In this document: positions 7,740 to 17,041 of the stretch, piece by piece | Numbering within the stretch: position 1 is the first letter of the stretch | Layout of the letters: each line of letters starts with the position of its first letter | NCBI GenBank assembly: GCA_021811865.1 | Contig: JAKAQB010000014.1 | Location: 1 to 64,000 of the forward strand | Direction: 5' to 3' | DNA length: 64,000 nt | Origin: Actinomycetes bacterium | GTDB lineage: Bacteria > Actinomycetota > Acidimicrobiia > Acidimicrobiales > Palsa-688 | Position numbers and translations under genes: made by a program | Notes under the pieces: generated by a model | What the model was told of the DNA's origin: nothing | The model's database searches: none | Seen by the model: the letters and a program-made list of their open reading frames with translations, nothing else

Positions 7740-8695
7740 GGCGCCGCGCGCCTCGTGTCCGCGTCCGGCGTGCCGGACCGAGGTTCGCTCTCGGTCCCGC
7801 AGTGGCGCCGAAGGGCGCGTTCGAGGCGCCCGAACTGGTCCGGTCGGGGTACTGCGATGCGGACGGTGCCACCCAGGCCGAAGCTGGCGCAGTCGCGCAC
7901 GACGATCCCCTCGGTCAGCAGCTTCGCCCGCAGCGCTCCAGACCCGTCGACGAGGACCCACGGCCCATGGCCGTCGCGCACGGAGAGCTCGTAGCATCGC
8001 AGAAGGTCGGCCAACCGGTTCCGAAGTGCTGCGGTCTGGCTCGACCATGCTGGCAGGTCGACGGGGCGCATCAGATCCGCAAGGGCGTCCGCCGCCAGCC
8101 CGCTGACGGACCATTGGGGCTGGCTCCGGCGGATCCGCCACATCAGCCCGTCGTGCGCGCAGAGCACGTACCCGAGGCGCAGCCCTGGGCAGGCGAGGAG
8201 CTTCGTCAGCGACCCCACCACGACGGACCCATGCAGGTGGTCACCTCGGGTCCACGTGCCGGTAGCGAGGGGCCAGAAGGCCTCGTCCCACACACCGGCC
8301 TTTGCGCCCGCTGATGCGAGCGTCCCCAGCGGGTTGTTGGGGTTGGACCTCCACAGAGGCCCACCGGCGCGGGGGTACAGGGAGAAGTCGGGCTCCTCGA
8401 CCGACCCGCCGAGGACCGCTCCGGTCAGCGCGATGGCCTCTGCCCCGCCGTTGGTGAGCAGGAGGTGCTCGGGTTCCACTCCCATGGCTTCGGCGAGGGC
8501 AGCGGTGGCCCGCGCCGGGTCCGGGTAGCGGCCGATGGCACCGAGGTGGCGCTGCACGGTTGGCGAGGGGTCTGGCGCCACAGGGCAGAGGCTGGCCGAC
8601 AGGTCCAGCACGGATGCCGGATCGATCCCCAGCTCCGCGGCGAGGCGCGCGCCGTTGCCGCCGTGAGCTCGCCGATCGACGGATGCGCCCGTCAA
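7736..8695 (-). CDS. cobC: Threonine-phosphate decarboxylase (CobC/CobD type)
   Basis: Encodes 319 residues of the class I/II aminotransferase fold. It converts L-threonine phosphate to (R)-1-aminopropan-2-ol phosphate for the nucleotide loop of cobalamin. Visible are HGGN near the start, the substrate-binding block LLTNGGAEAI, the NPNNPLG turn, and the PLP lysine in GSLTKLLACPGLRLGY. The TTG at 8695 overlaps the cbiB stop as TTGA. No in-frame ATG lies near this point. The position between cbiB and cobA supports the role. Naming varies, since this is CobD in Salmonella. Confidence 0.88.
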   Translation of the reverse strand: MTGASVDRRAHGGNGARLAAELGIDPASVLDLSASLCPVAPDPSPTVQRHLGAIGRYPDPARATAALAEAMGVEPEHLLLTNGGAEAIALTGAVLGGSVEEPDFSLYPRAGGPLWRSNPNNPLGTLASAGAKAGVWDEAFWPLATGTWTRGDHLHGSVVVGSLTKLLACPGLRLGYVLCAHDGLMWRIRRSQPQWSVSGLAADALADLMRPVDLPAWSSQTAALRNRLADLLRCYELSVRDGHGPWVLVDGSGALRAKLLTEGIVVRDCASFGLGGTVRIAVPRPDQFGRLERALRRHCGTESEPRSGTPDADTRRAAP

Positions 8696-9672
8696 CGGAC
8701 ACCTCGAGGTGGGCGGTTGGTCCTCGAGCAGCGCCACAGCTCCAACAGGAAGGGGGACGCGAGGGCGGCGGTGGCGACGACGGTGACCCGACCGGCCAGC
8801 AGCCGGGCGCGGACGATGTCGCCTGGCGTGGCGGCACGTCCGTCGCCGAGCTGCACCCGGTGCTCGACCACCTCGCCGTAGCGGTTGGCCCCGCCGAGGC
8901 GAAGACCGAGTGCGGCGGCGAACGCCGCTTCGATCACACCGGCATTGGGCGAGGGGTGGCCCGGGGCCTGTCGGCGCACCGCTCGCACGATGCTCGGGGC
9001 GCGGCCCGGCGAGCACAGCGCGACGATCACCGCCCCGACCCGTGCCGGCAGGAAGTTGGCGACGTCGTCAGCGCGTGCCGACGCCCAGCCGAACCGGCGG
9101 TAGTGGTCGTTTCGGTAGCCGACCATGGCGTCGAGCGTGTTCACGGCGCGGTAGGCCGCTGCACCGACCGGCCCCCCCAATGCTGCCCCCAGGAGCGGCG
9201 CTACGACGGCGTCCACGGTGTTCTCGGCCACCGACTCGACCACGGCTCGGGCGATCTCCGCCGCGTCGAGGCCGGCCGGATCGCGCCCGACGAGTGCCGG
9301 GAGCAACCGCCGTGCCTCGTCGATCCGCCCCCATGCCAGCGCCTCGCTGATCTCGGAGGCGCGACGATCGAGGCTGCGAGCGCCGAGCGTCGCGGCCACC
9401 ACCGCGACGGAGAAGGCACTGTCGGCCGCGACCCCGCCTACCCGTCGGGTCCCGGCGCCCAGCAGAGCGACGGGGACGGCGGCGGTGGCGACCCCGGCAC
9501 ACAGGTGGCGGACCCCACTCAGCCGGTGGTCGCTCCACGCCCGTTGTTCGCGTCGGGTCATGGCCCGGCCGAACCACGCCACCGGGTGCAGCCGGTCCGG
9601 AGGGTCTCCAACGAGGTGGTCCAGCACCGCGGCCGCAGCGGCCGACGCAGCCCGCAGCCGCCAGTCGGTCAC
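8692..9672 (-). CDS. cbiB: Adenosylcobinamide-phosphate synthase
   Basis: Encodes 326 residues of an integral membrane protein (CobD in the aerobic nomenclature) that attaches aminopropanol or its phosphate to adenosylcobyric acid. The family signature is clear: DHLVGDPPDRLHPVAWFGRA near the start, then ARAVVESVAENTVDAVVAPL, NTLDAMVGYRNDHYRRFGWA, and HPSPNAGVIEAAFAAALGL. Several hydrophobic segments span the protein. The GTG start at 9672 overlaps the cobS stop (GTGA), and the stop overlaps cobC. It works with the adjacent cobC product. Confidence 0.93.
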   Translation of the reverse strand: MTDWRLRAASAAAAAVLDHLVGDPPDRLHPVAWFGRAMTRREQRAWSDHRLSGVRHLCAGVATAAVPVALLGAGTRRVGGVAADSAFSVAVVAATLGARSLDRRASEISEALAWGRIDEARRLLPALVGRDPAGLDAAEIARAVVESVAENTVDAVVAPLLGAALGGPVGAAAYRAVNTLDAMVGYRNDHYRRFGWASARADDVANFLPARVGAVIVALCSPGRAPSIVRAVRRQAPGHPSPNAGVIEAAFAAALGLRLGGANRYGEVVEHRVQLGDGRAATPGDIVRARLLAGRVTVVATAALASPFLLELWRCSRTNRPPRGVR

Positions 9673-10385
9673 CAGCGGACCCCTGAGACGAGGAGCGCTG
9701 CCGTCTCGGACACGACCACGACCGCTCCGAGGACGTCACCGGTGAAACCTCCCAGACGACGGCGTGCGACCCAGAGAAGGGCTGTCGCGGCCACCACCGC
9801 TGCTCCGACGCCCGCGGCAGCGGGGGTTCCTCCGGCCCAGACGGCCAGCGACGCGCCTGCCGCCACCCCGACGGATGCAGCCAGCGCGGAGCCGGCGACC
9901 CCTCCTCCAAGGAACGCCGTCGCCAGACCTCCCGTCGATCTGGCGTAGGGGAGCACGAGCATGGCCACCACCATGAGTGAGCGCGACACGCACCAGAAGC
10001 CGGCCACCAACGCGATGTCGGGGCGGATGGCGCCGAAGGCCGCGAAGCGCAGGAGGAACACGGCCACCGTCGCGGCCAAGCCGAACGCACCGACGTCGGG
10101 CTCCGACATGACTTGGAGCCTGCGTTCCCGGCTCAGGTGGGCCAGCAGACCGTCAGCGCTGTCGGCCAGCCCATCGACGTGCAGCATCCCGGTGAGGACC
10201 AGGTCGGCGGCAATGGCCAGCGCGGCGGGCACCAGCGGCCCGTGCCACCCCTTGGACGCCGCCCACCAGACGAGGCCCACGACCGCGCCCGTTGTAGCCC
10301 CGACAAGGGGGAACCAGCGGAGGGTCGCCCGGTTGGGTGCCCGGGCCGGCCCGAAGGGGGTGAGGAACCCGAGAGCGGCGAGCAC
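9669..10385 (-). CDS. cobS: Adenosylcobinamide-GDP ribazoletransferase (cobalamin synthase)
   Basis: Encodes 238 residues with about six hydrophobic segments. It joins adenosylcobinamide-GDP with alpha-ribazole to give adenosylcobalamin at the membrane. The family motif MLHVDGLADSADGLLAHLSRERRLQVM, here quoted only in part as HVDGLADSADGL, lies near residue 75 and carries the acidic metal ligands, and SEPDVGAFG follows. The GTG at 10385 shares a base with the cobU stop (TAGTG). The N-terminal FLTPFG motif fits a start here rather than in the longer upstream reading. This is CobV in Pseudomonas nomenclature. Confidence 0.92.
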   Translation of the reverse strand: MLAALGFLTPFGPARAPNRATLRWFPLVGATTGAVVGLVWWAASKGWHGPLVPAALAIAADLVLTGMLHVDGLADSADGLLAHLSRERRLQVMSEPDVGAFGLAATVAVFLLRFAAFGAIRPDIALVAGFWCVSRSLMVVAMLVLPYARSTGGLATAFLGGGVAGSALAASVGVAAGASLAVWAGGTPAAAGVGAAVVAATALLWVARRRLGGFTGDVLGAVVVVSETAALLVSGVRW

Positions 10386-10903
10386 TACAGCTCCAGCGCG
10401 CGGCCGGCCACAACGAGAAGCACGCGCTCCGCGATGGCTGCCACCGTCTGGTTGAGGTGTCCGAGGACGTCCACGAACGCTCTCCCAACGGCGGTGGCTG
10501 GGTGCACGGCCAGCCCGACCTCCTCCGAGACGAGCACGGTGCTCCCCGAGCGCACCTGGAGGGCGTGGACCAGCGCCTGTGCGTCGACCTCGAGATCCGG
10601 TGCCGACGCTACCCAGGTGCCGAGGCTGTCCACCAGGACGCTCCCGTCGAGGTGCGCCAGGACTGCGGGCAGCTCGGTGCTCGAACGCAGCTCGACAGTG
10701 CTCCATGTCGTCGGCCGGCGAGCCCGGTGGGCGGCGACGCGGCGCTCCATCTCCTCGTCGGTGACCGACGCCGTCGCCACGTAGGTCACGGTCCCGCCGC
10801 CTTCCGAGGCAAGGTCGGCGGCGAGCCGCTCAGCGACCTTCGACTTGCCCGAGCGGGTGCCGCCGAGCACCAGGGTGACGCCCGCGTCGCGGTGGCTGCC
10901 CAT
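10385..10903 (-). CDS. cobU: Adenosylcobinamide kinase / guanylyltransferase
   Basis: Encodes 172 residues (CobP in aerobic nomenclature). It phosphorylates adenosylcobinamide and transfers GMP to give adenosylcobinamide-GDP, the substrate of CobS. It shows the P-loop LVLGGTRSGKSKVAE near residue 10, YVATASVTDEEMERRVAAH, VLVDSLGTWV, and LVSEEVGLAVHPATAVGRAF, all standard for the family. It sits between chlID and cobS with 1-base overlaps on both sides. Confidence 0.93.
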   Translation of the reverse strand: MGSHRDAGVTLVLGGTRSGKSKVAERLAADLASEGGGTVTYVATASVTDEEMERRVAAHRARRPTTWSTVELRSSTELPAVLAHLDGSVLVDSLGTWVASAPDLEVDAQALVHALQVRSGSTVLVSEEVGLAVHPATAVGRAFVDVLGHLNQTVAAIAERVLLVVAGRALEL

Positions 10904-12780
10904 CAGCCCTCTGCCGACGCCAGCACCCGAGCGCGGATGGTGTCGGCCAGCACCGCTCCCTCCGCGGGCTGCTCCATGTCCTCGAGCAGCACGTAGTCGG
11001 CGGACAGGGTCACCGCCAGAGACCGAGCGAGGCCAAGGCGGGCTGGGCCCGTCTCCGCGTCTACGACGAGGCACGTCACTCCGGTCGCCGCCAGCTCGGC
11101 AGCGGCCGAGTCGGCCGCTGCGAGCGGGTCGGCACCACCTGTGGTGGCTCGGCCGTCGGTGACGAGCACGACCGCCGGTCGCGGCCCGCCGGGTCGCCGT
11201 GCCGCCCGCACGAGCGACGTGACCTGCCTCAGGCCGGCGGCCAGCGGTGTCCTGCCGCCGGTTTGAAGCTCTGCCAGACGGGCGCGCGCCACCTCGACCG
11301 ACCCGGTCGGACGCAGGACGAGCTCGGCTGACTCGCCCCGGAAGGCCACCATCGCCACCCGGTCACGGCGCCGGTACGCGTCGCCGAGGAGCGACATGAT
11401 GGCGGCGCGGGCGGCTTCGAGCCTCCTGCGACCGGCGATCGAGCCCGAGGTGTCGACGGCGATGATGACGAGTGTTGTTTGGGGCTCGGCCGTCACCGTG
11501 GCCTGAAGGTCCTCTACCGCCAGACCCCTTCCGCCAGGGCTACTGTCCTCACCGACGGTCCGGGTGGCGTAGGACAGCGCCGTGGCTGCCCCATCGACGC
11601 GCTGGCGGGGGTCGATGAGGGGCACGTGGCCGATGCGGCGTCCCCGGGCACCACCGGCGAACGCCGCGCCGTTCCCGGCCGCCCCTTGGCCCCTTGTTGC
11701 GGCACTGGGAGGCCGCGGGAGCGACAGCTGTCTTGCGTCGACCTGGACGTCAGGCGGATCCGAGGGATCGGGGGCCGGCGCGTGCTGGCCGCCCGGCTGT
11801 TCCTGACCGTCCTCCTGTGCGAAGCCGGATCGCGACGCGGTGTCCGGCTGCGTTCCCCCCTCTCTCGCCGGGACGTCGGTGCCCTCCTCGCCTCCGAGCA
11901 CCTGGTCGAGCGCCGAGGCGAGCTCACTGGACGCGATGCCGGGCGCCTCGAACGGGTCGCGTCGGCGGCGATGCCCGAGGACCAGCGGTGCCACACGGCG
12001 TAGGTGCGCCGCGCCGGCGCTGCGCGCTCCGTCGAGCCCGGCCAGGGCACCGGCGGCGCGGCACAGCGCGAGGTCGGCTCGAAGGCCCTGGGCACCGACT
12101 ATCACCGCCAGCTCGGCCGCGGTCAAGACGACCGCGTCGTCGCAGGGCGCCGGGCAGGCGGACGCCAACGACCGGCGGATCTGCTCGTCGGGTGACGGGT
12201 CGGGTGCCCCCGCGGAGTCGAACGCGAGCTGGCGGCGCACGATCTCGGCCCGCAGGGCAGGGTCCTCGGGCGCCCGGACGTCGACTGCCAGGCCGAAGCG
12301 GTCGAGCAGCTGGGGGCGCAGCTCTCCCTCTTCGGGGTTCATCGACCCGACCAGCACGAACCGTGCGGGGTGGGTCTCGGAGAACCCGTCGCGCTCGACG
12401 CGGTTGACGCCGGAGACGGCCACGTCGAGCAGGAGGTCCACCAGATGGTCGGGCAAGAGGTTCACCTCGTCCACGTAGAGGACCCCCCCGTGGGCAGCGG
12501 CGAGCAACCCCGGGCGGAACGAGTGCGATCGGGAGTCGAGCAGCGCGACCACGTCGAGCGCTCCCACGACCCGGTCCTCGCTTGCCCCGAGGGGAAGCTC
12601 GACGAACGGTGCGCCCCCGGGCAACAGGGCTGCCAGCCCCCGGGCGAGGGTGGTCTTGGCCGAACCCTTGTCACCTCGCAGCAGCACCCCGCCGAGCCGC
12701 GGCTCGACGGCCGCCAACAGCAACGCCAGCTTGGCGTCGTCCTGGCCGACGACCGACGAGAACGGGAGGTGCGAGGTCAT
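10903..12780 (-). CDS. ChlI/ChlD-type AAA+ and VWA subunit for cobalt chelatase
   Basis: Encodes 625 residues combining an N-terminal magnesium chelatase ChlI-like AAA+ domain (Walker A GDKGSAKTT at 36-44; Walker B VLYVDEVNLL), a Pro/Gln/Asp-rich acidic linker, and a C-terminal von Willebrand A domain with MIDAS motif DTSGS near 443-447 and a later TDG. In actinobacteria lacking aerobic CobS/CobT chelatase subunits, such fused ChlID proteins are thought to power CobN for cobalt insertion. Immediate coupling to cobN (ATGA overlap at 12777-12780) strongly supports that. The start at 12780 was chosen for this overlap. No bacteriochlorophyll genes are near. Confidence 0.88.
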   Translation of the reverse strand: MTSHLPFSSVVGQDDAKLALLLAAVEPRLGGVLLRGDKGSAKTTLARGLAALLPGGAPFVELPLGASEDRVVGALDVVALLDSRSHSFRPGLLAAAHGGVLYVDEVNLLPDHLVDLLLDVAVSGVNRVERDGFSETHPARFVLVGSMNPEEGELRPQLLDRFGLAVDVRAPEDPALRAEIVRRQLAFDSAGAPDPSPDEQIRRSLASACPAPCDDAVVLTAAELAVIVGAQGLRADLALCRAAGALAGLDGARSAGAAHLRRVAPLVLGHRRRRDPFEAPGIASSELASALDQVLGGEEGTDVPAREGGTQPDTASRSGFAQEDGQEQPGGQHAPAPDPSDPPDVQVDARQLSLPRPPSAATRGQGAAGNGAAFAGGARGRRIGHVPLIDPRQRVDGAATALSYATRTVGEDSSPGGRGLAVEDLQATVTAEPQTTLVIIAVDTSGSIAGRRRLEAARAAIMSLLGDAYRRRDRVAMVAFRGESAELVLRPTGSVEVARARLAELQTGGRTPLAAGLRQVTSLVRAARRPGGPRPAVVLVTDGRATTGGADPLAAADSAAAELAATGVTCLVVDAETGPARLGLARSLAVTLSADYVLLEDMEQPAEGAVLADTIRARVLASAEG

Positions 12781-15700
12781 CGGGACTCCTCCCACCCGTC
12801 GGCCTCGAGCAACGCCCGCCGCAGCATGTCGGCGGTCTTGTCGTCAGGCTTCCACCGGCCTCGCTCCTCGGCCTCGAGGAGTCGCTCCACGATGGAGCGC
12901 AGCGCCCAGGGGTTGGACTCCTCGAAGAATGCCCGGTTCTCGGGGTCTGCGACGTAGGCGTGGGCCACTCGTTCGTACATCCATGGCGCTGCGACATGCG
13001 CGGTGACGTCGTAGCCGAACAGGTAGTCGACGGTGGCGGCCATCTCGAACGCGCCCTTGTAGCCGTGGCGGCGCATGGCCTGCAGCCACTTGGGGTTGAT
13101 CACCCGGGTCCTGACCACCCTGGCGGCCTCCTCGGCCAGGGAGCGAACGAGCGGTCGAGCCGGGTTGGCCGAGTCGCCGAACCAGGCCTTGGGGTCCCGG
13201 CCGGTGAGGGAGCGGATGGTTGCGACCATCCCGCCGTGCTCCTGGAGGTAGTCGTCGGAGTCGAAGATGTCGTGCTCGCGGTTGTCCTGGTTCTTGACGG
13301 CGACGTCGATGGCCGCGAACCGCCGCCGCATGGCTTCGACGGCGGGCTGTCCGAACCCGCTCCTGGCGTAGGACCAGCCTGACCAGGCGACGTACACGGC
13401 GGCGAGGTCGTCGTCTGAGCGCCAGTCGCGGCCTTCGAGCAGCGACAGGATGCCGACGCCGTAGCTGCCCGGCGCCGGTCCGTAGATCCTGGGGTCTTCG
13501 GTGCCGTGCATCCGGACGAAGTTGTGCGCCGCTGGTTCGTCGAGCCCGGCGACCAGCTCGACGGCTTCGTCGAGGAGGTCGACCAGGGCCGGGAAGGCGT
13601 CGCGGAAGAACCCCGAGATCCGAAACGTGACGTCGATGCGGGGGCGTCCCAGCTCCGCCGCCGGGATCGGTTCGAGGCCGACGACGCGCCGCGAGCGCTG
13701 CTCCCAGACCGGGCGGACGCCGAGGAGCGCCAAGGCCTCGGCCACGTCGTCTCCCTGGGTGCGCATGGCGGCGGTGCCCCACAGGACGAGGCCGACTGTC
13801 TGCGGATAGCTGCCCTCCTCGTCGAGGTGGCGGGCGAGGACGGCGTCGGCCAGCTTCCTCCCGACCTCCCAGGCGAGCTCCGTCGGCAGTGCCTTCGGGT
13901 CGACGGAGTAGAAGTTCCGGCCGGTGGGCAGGACGTAGGCGCAGCCGCGGGTGAGGGCGCCGCTCGGGCCGGCCGGCACGTACCGGCCGTCGAGGCCGGC
14001 CAGCAGGTTGGTGACCTCGTTGCCGGCCCGCCGCAGGTTGGGGACCAGCCACTCACAGATCCATGCCATCGTCGGTGGCGCGCCGGGAGCCGCCACCCAG
14101 CCCTCGGACGCGGCCGCCACGACGAGGGAACGGCATGCCCCCTCGATCGGATCGAGATGGCGCGGGTCGTTTGCGTCGAGCCCGAGGTCCGACGCCACCT
14201 CCTGGCGGAGCGACGGGATACGTCCCTGCGGCAGGCGGGTGATGGCCAGCACCAGGTCGACGAGGGTGTCGTCCGCCGGCACCGAGCCGAGGACGTGGAG
14301 CCCGCCACGGATCTGCGCGTCCTTCAAGGTGCACAGGTAGCCGTCGGCGGCGAGGACGACGTCGTCGAACCCGTCGTCCAACGACACGGTCGACAGGCCG
14401 AGGTCCTGGTCGATGCTGGCTTGGCGCAGCAGCGCCCAGATCCGCTCCCGCAGGGCGGGGAGCTTGGTAGGATCGATCGACTGCAGCTGGGCGTGCTCGT
14501 CGAACAATTGTTCGAGCCGGGCGAGGTCGTCGTAGGTGTCGGCTCTGGTCATCGGCGGGAGCAGGTGGTCGATGACGACAGCGTGGCTGCGGCGCTTGGC
14601 TTGGGTGCCCTCGCCGGGGTCGTTGACCACGAACGGGTAGAACAGCGGCATGTCACCGAGCGCGGCGTCGGGCCAGCATCCGGCCGATAAGCCGACGGCC
14701 TTGCCGGGCAGCCACTCGAGCGTGCCGTGCTTGCCCAGGTGGACGATGACGTCGGCGCCCCACACCTCGTCGAGCCAGCGGTAGAAGGCGAGGTAGTGGT
14801 GGGCGGGGGGTAGCGCCGGCGAGTGGTAGACGGCCACGGGGTCGTCGCCGTAGCCCCGGGGGGGTTGGATGGCGATGACCACGTTGCCGAGCTCGATGCC
14901 GCTGAACACGAGCTGGCCCTCGTGGACCCGGTGCCGGCCCGGGGGTGGGCCCCACACGGACTCCAGCTCCTCTTTGGCCGGGTCGGGCAGGGTGGCGAAC
15001 CACTCGGCGTAGTGCTCGGCCGGCAGGCGACCGACGGCGATGTCGAGCTGCTCGTCGGTGAGGTCGTCGGCGTCGTAGGTCAAGCCGTCGGCCAGCGTGG
15101 CCATCAAGGTGTCGCCGTCTTGGGGTCGCGCCCCGACCCGGTACCCGGCAGCCGAGAGCGCGTCGAGGATCGCGAGCGCCGACGCGGGGGTGTCCAGGCC
15201 GACCGCGTTCCCGAGCCGGCTTCTCCTCGTCGGGTAGGCGGACAGGACGATGGCGACCCGCCGGTCAGTGGGTGACTTGGCGTGCAAGCTGGCCAGGCGC
15301 ACGGCGAGACCGGCGACCCGGGCGGCGCGGTCGGGGATGCTGCGGTATGCCCGGACGCTCGTGCCGAGCTGGTCGCCGTCGTCGACGACCTCTCTGAACG
15401 CGAACGCCGGGGCGATGATGCGCCCGTCGAGCTCGGGGATGGCGACGCCCGAGGTGACGTCGTAGGAGCCGAGCCCCGAGTCCGACGCCGCCCATTCTTC
15501 GCTCGAACGCCCGGCGGAGGGGGCCTGGACGACCGGGATGTCCAGTTCCGCCAACTCCGAGACGTCCCATCCTTCGCCGTCGAGCCCCCCGCGGGCACCG
15601 GGTGTACCGGCGGCGGCAGCCGCGCCGCCCGCGGCGAGGACCGTGGTGACAAGGGCTCGGGCCCCATGGCTGGCGAGGAGCTCGACGACCGGTCTCGCCG

Positions 15701-16334
15701 CCTGGTCGCGCAGCGTGTAGCACCACAGCGCGAGCGGTCGCCCGCCCGCCGCACTGACGGCGGCGCACAGGTCGTCGACGAATTGCGTGTTGCCGGCGAC
15801 CAGGTGGGCGCGGTAGAAGACGATGCCGACCACCGGACCGGTTCCCGCCGGGTCGGGCTGGCGCCAGACGCCGTGCTCGGCGATGGGGCTGGGCGGCTCG
15901 AAGCCCCACCCGTCGAAGCAGACGGTGTCGGCGACGAAGCGGAGCAGGTTCTCGAGGTTGGCCGGACCTCCGTGCACCAGGTAGGCGAACGCGGCGGTGA
16001 CAGTGGCGCTCGGCACGGTCGACGCCGCCGTCAGCTCGGCGTCGGGGACCGCCTCGCCGGCGAAGGCCAGGAGCGCCACTCCCCGCTGCGCGCACTCGGC
16101 GCGCAGGCGGTCGAAGCCTTCGGGCCAGGCCCGGCGGCCGCCGAGGAGGCGGACCAGCACGCAGCTGGCACCCCGGAGGTCGCCGATCGGGTCGGCTGCC
16201 CAGGTCGTGGCGGCGGTGACCGCCGGGAAGCCGTTCGGGAGGCTCTCGATGGCGGTTCGAAGCGCCAGCAGGTCGGTGTCGGTGGACACGATGACGTGGA
16301 TCCGACCCGCGGTCATCTCGGCCGGCGCGCTCAC
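12777..16334 (-). CDS. cobN: Cobaltochelatase subunit CobN
   Basis: Encodes 1185 residues, close to the usual CobN length of about 1,200. It is the large subunit that binds hydrogenobyrinic acid a,c-diamide and inserts cobalt with ATP supplied by the AAA+ partner. Recognisable segments are GIVFYRAHLVAGNTQFVDDL, VHLGKHGTLEWLPGKAVGLS, GEGTQAKRRSHAVVIDHLLPP, and near the C-terminus NPKWLQAMRRHGYKGAFEMA. The start GTG at 16334 overlaps the preceding stop (GTGA). An ATG 18 bases further in is an alternative, and a longer 5' extension is not supported. It could be confused with BchH/ChlH, but the operon settles CobN. Confidence 0.95.
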   Translation of the reverse strand: MSAPAEMTAGRIHVIVSTDTDLLALRTAIESLPNGFPAVTAATTWAADPIGDLRGASCVLVRLLGGRRAWPEGFDRLRAECAQRGVALLAFAGEAVPDAELTAASTVPSATVTAAFAYLVHGGPANLENLLRFVADTVCFDGWGFEPPSPIAEHGVWRQPDPAGTGPVVGIVFYRAHLVAGNTQFVDDLCAAVSAAGGRPLALWCYTLRDQAARPVVELLASHGARALVTTVLAAGGAAAAAGTPGARGGLDGEGWDVSELAELDIPVVQAPSAGRSSEEWAASDSGLGSYDVTSGVAIPELDGRIIAPAFAFREVVDDGDQLGTSVRAYRSIPDRAARVAGLAVRLASLHAKSPTDRRVAIVLSAYPTRRSRLGNAVGLDTPASALAILDALSAAGYRVGARPQDGDTLMATLADGLTYDADDLTDEQLDIAVGRLPAEHYAEWFATLPDPAKEELESVWGPPPGRHRVHEGQLVFSGIELGNVVIAIQPPRGYGDDPVAVYHSPALPPAHHYLAFYRWLDEVWGADVIVHLGKHGTLEWLPGKAVGLSAGCWPDAALGDMPLFYPFVVNDPGEGTQAKRRSHAVVIDHLLPPMTRADTYDDLARLEQLFDEHAQLQSIDPTKLPALRERIWALLRQASIDQDLGLSTVSLDDGFDDVVLAADGYLCTLKDAQIRGGLHVLGSVPADDTLVDLVLAITRLPQGRIPSLRQEVASDLGLDANDPRHLDPIEGACRSLVVAAASEGWVAAPGAPPTMAWICEWLVPNLRRAGNEVTNLLAGLDGRYVPAGPSGALTRGCAYVLPTGRNFYSVDPKALPTELAWEVGRKLADAVLARHLDEEGSYPQTVGLVLWGTAAMRTQGDDVAEALALLGVRPVWEQRSRRVVGLEPIPAAELGRPRIDVTFRISGFFRDAFPALVDLLDEAVELVAGLDEPAAHNFVRMHGTEDPRIYGPAPGSYGVGILSLLEGRDWRSDDDLAAVYVAWSGWSYARSGFGQPAVEAMRRRFAAIDVAVKNQDNREHDIFDSDDYLQEHGGMVATIRSLTGRDPKAWFGDSANPARPLVRSLAEEAARVVRTRVINPKWLQAMRRHGYKGAFEMAATVDYLFGYDVTAHVAAPWMYERVAHAYVADPENRAFFEESNPWALRSIVERLLEAEERGRWKPDDKTADMLRRALLEADGWEESR

Positions 16335-17041
16335 GCGCGCTCCTGTCGCCGGAGGCTGCAGCCCTCGCAGGTACGACCCCCCGACGTGCGGTACCAGAGG
16401 CAGCAGGCGGATCGCTGCCAACCCCAGTCGGTGCTGCCGGCGTCGAACCACCCGGTGCCTTCCAGCCACGGCGCGTGCTCGAGGAGCTCGTCGGCCCGGC
16501 GGCGGATCGCCGCCTGCTCACCGGCGTCGCCGCGGTCGCGGGCCGAGCCCTCGACGGCTCGGAACGCCGCGGCGCACGAGGCGGCGATGTTGGCCCAGAC
16601 CAGGCGTTCCCCGAGGCGCTGGCATGCTCGCACGGTCGAGACGAACGGGACGAGATGGGAGGCGAACGCCGCGTCGACCAGTGATCCGACGTCGCCCGCG
16701 TCGCCGAGCGCGTCAGCCCGGAAGCGCAGCGCTCTCGCCCGTCCGCCGGCGAGGCGAACCGAGGTGGCGGTGGCCGCCGGTGACGGCCAGGGCAGGCCGA
16801 CGGCGTAGGCCGCCAGGCTGACCGCGGCGACGCGGTGCGCGTAGGACTGGACCAGGAGCGAGACCGCAACCTGGCGGTCGCCGGCACCGGCGCCGCCGAT
16901 GGCCGTCTCCAGGTCCGCCGCGGTGAGGGCGTCACAGGCGAGCCAGCCCTCCTCTGCCCCTGGTGGGTCCCCGACGGTCGCCCGTAGGTGGTCCACCCGG
17001 GATCCGACGGCCGAGAGGACCGCCTCGACGTCGACGATCAC
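16331..17041 (-). CDS. FhuF-like [2Fe-2S] protein in the cobalamin operon
   Basis: Encodes 236 residues. The C-terminus has the cysteine pattern of ferric iron reductase FhuF: Cys213-Cys214, ten residues, then Cys225-x-x-Cys228 (CCLWYRTSGGRTCEGC), which holds an unusual [2Fe-2S] cluster. The rest is alpha-helical and alanine-rich, with YAVGLPWPSPAATATSVRL in the middle as in FhuF relatives. GTGA overlaps with both cobQ and cobN put it firmly in the operon. FhuF releases iron from siderophores by reduction. Here a role in reducing cobalt, a corrin or an iron donor is possible, but unproven. Confidence 0.75.
   Translation of the reverse strand: MIVDVEAVLSAVGSRVDHLRATVGDPPGAEEGWLACDALTAADLETAIGGAGAGDRQVAVSLLVQSYAHRVAAVSLAAYAVGLPWPSPAATATSVRLAGGRARALRFRADALGDAGDVGSLVDAAFASHLVPFVSTVRACQRLGERLVWANIAASCAAAFRAVEGSARDRGDAGEQAAIRRRADELLEHAPWLEGTGWFDAGSTDWGWQRSACCLWYRTSGGRTCEGCSLRRQERA

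Noticed and set aside
16335..16469. 45-residue N-terminal extension of CobN
   Set aside because: It overlaps the FhuF-like gene, has no CobN similarity, and the GTGA overlap at 16331-16334 gives a better start.
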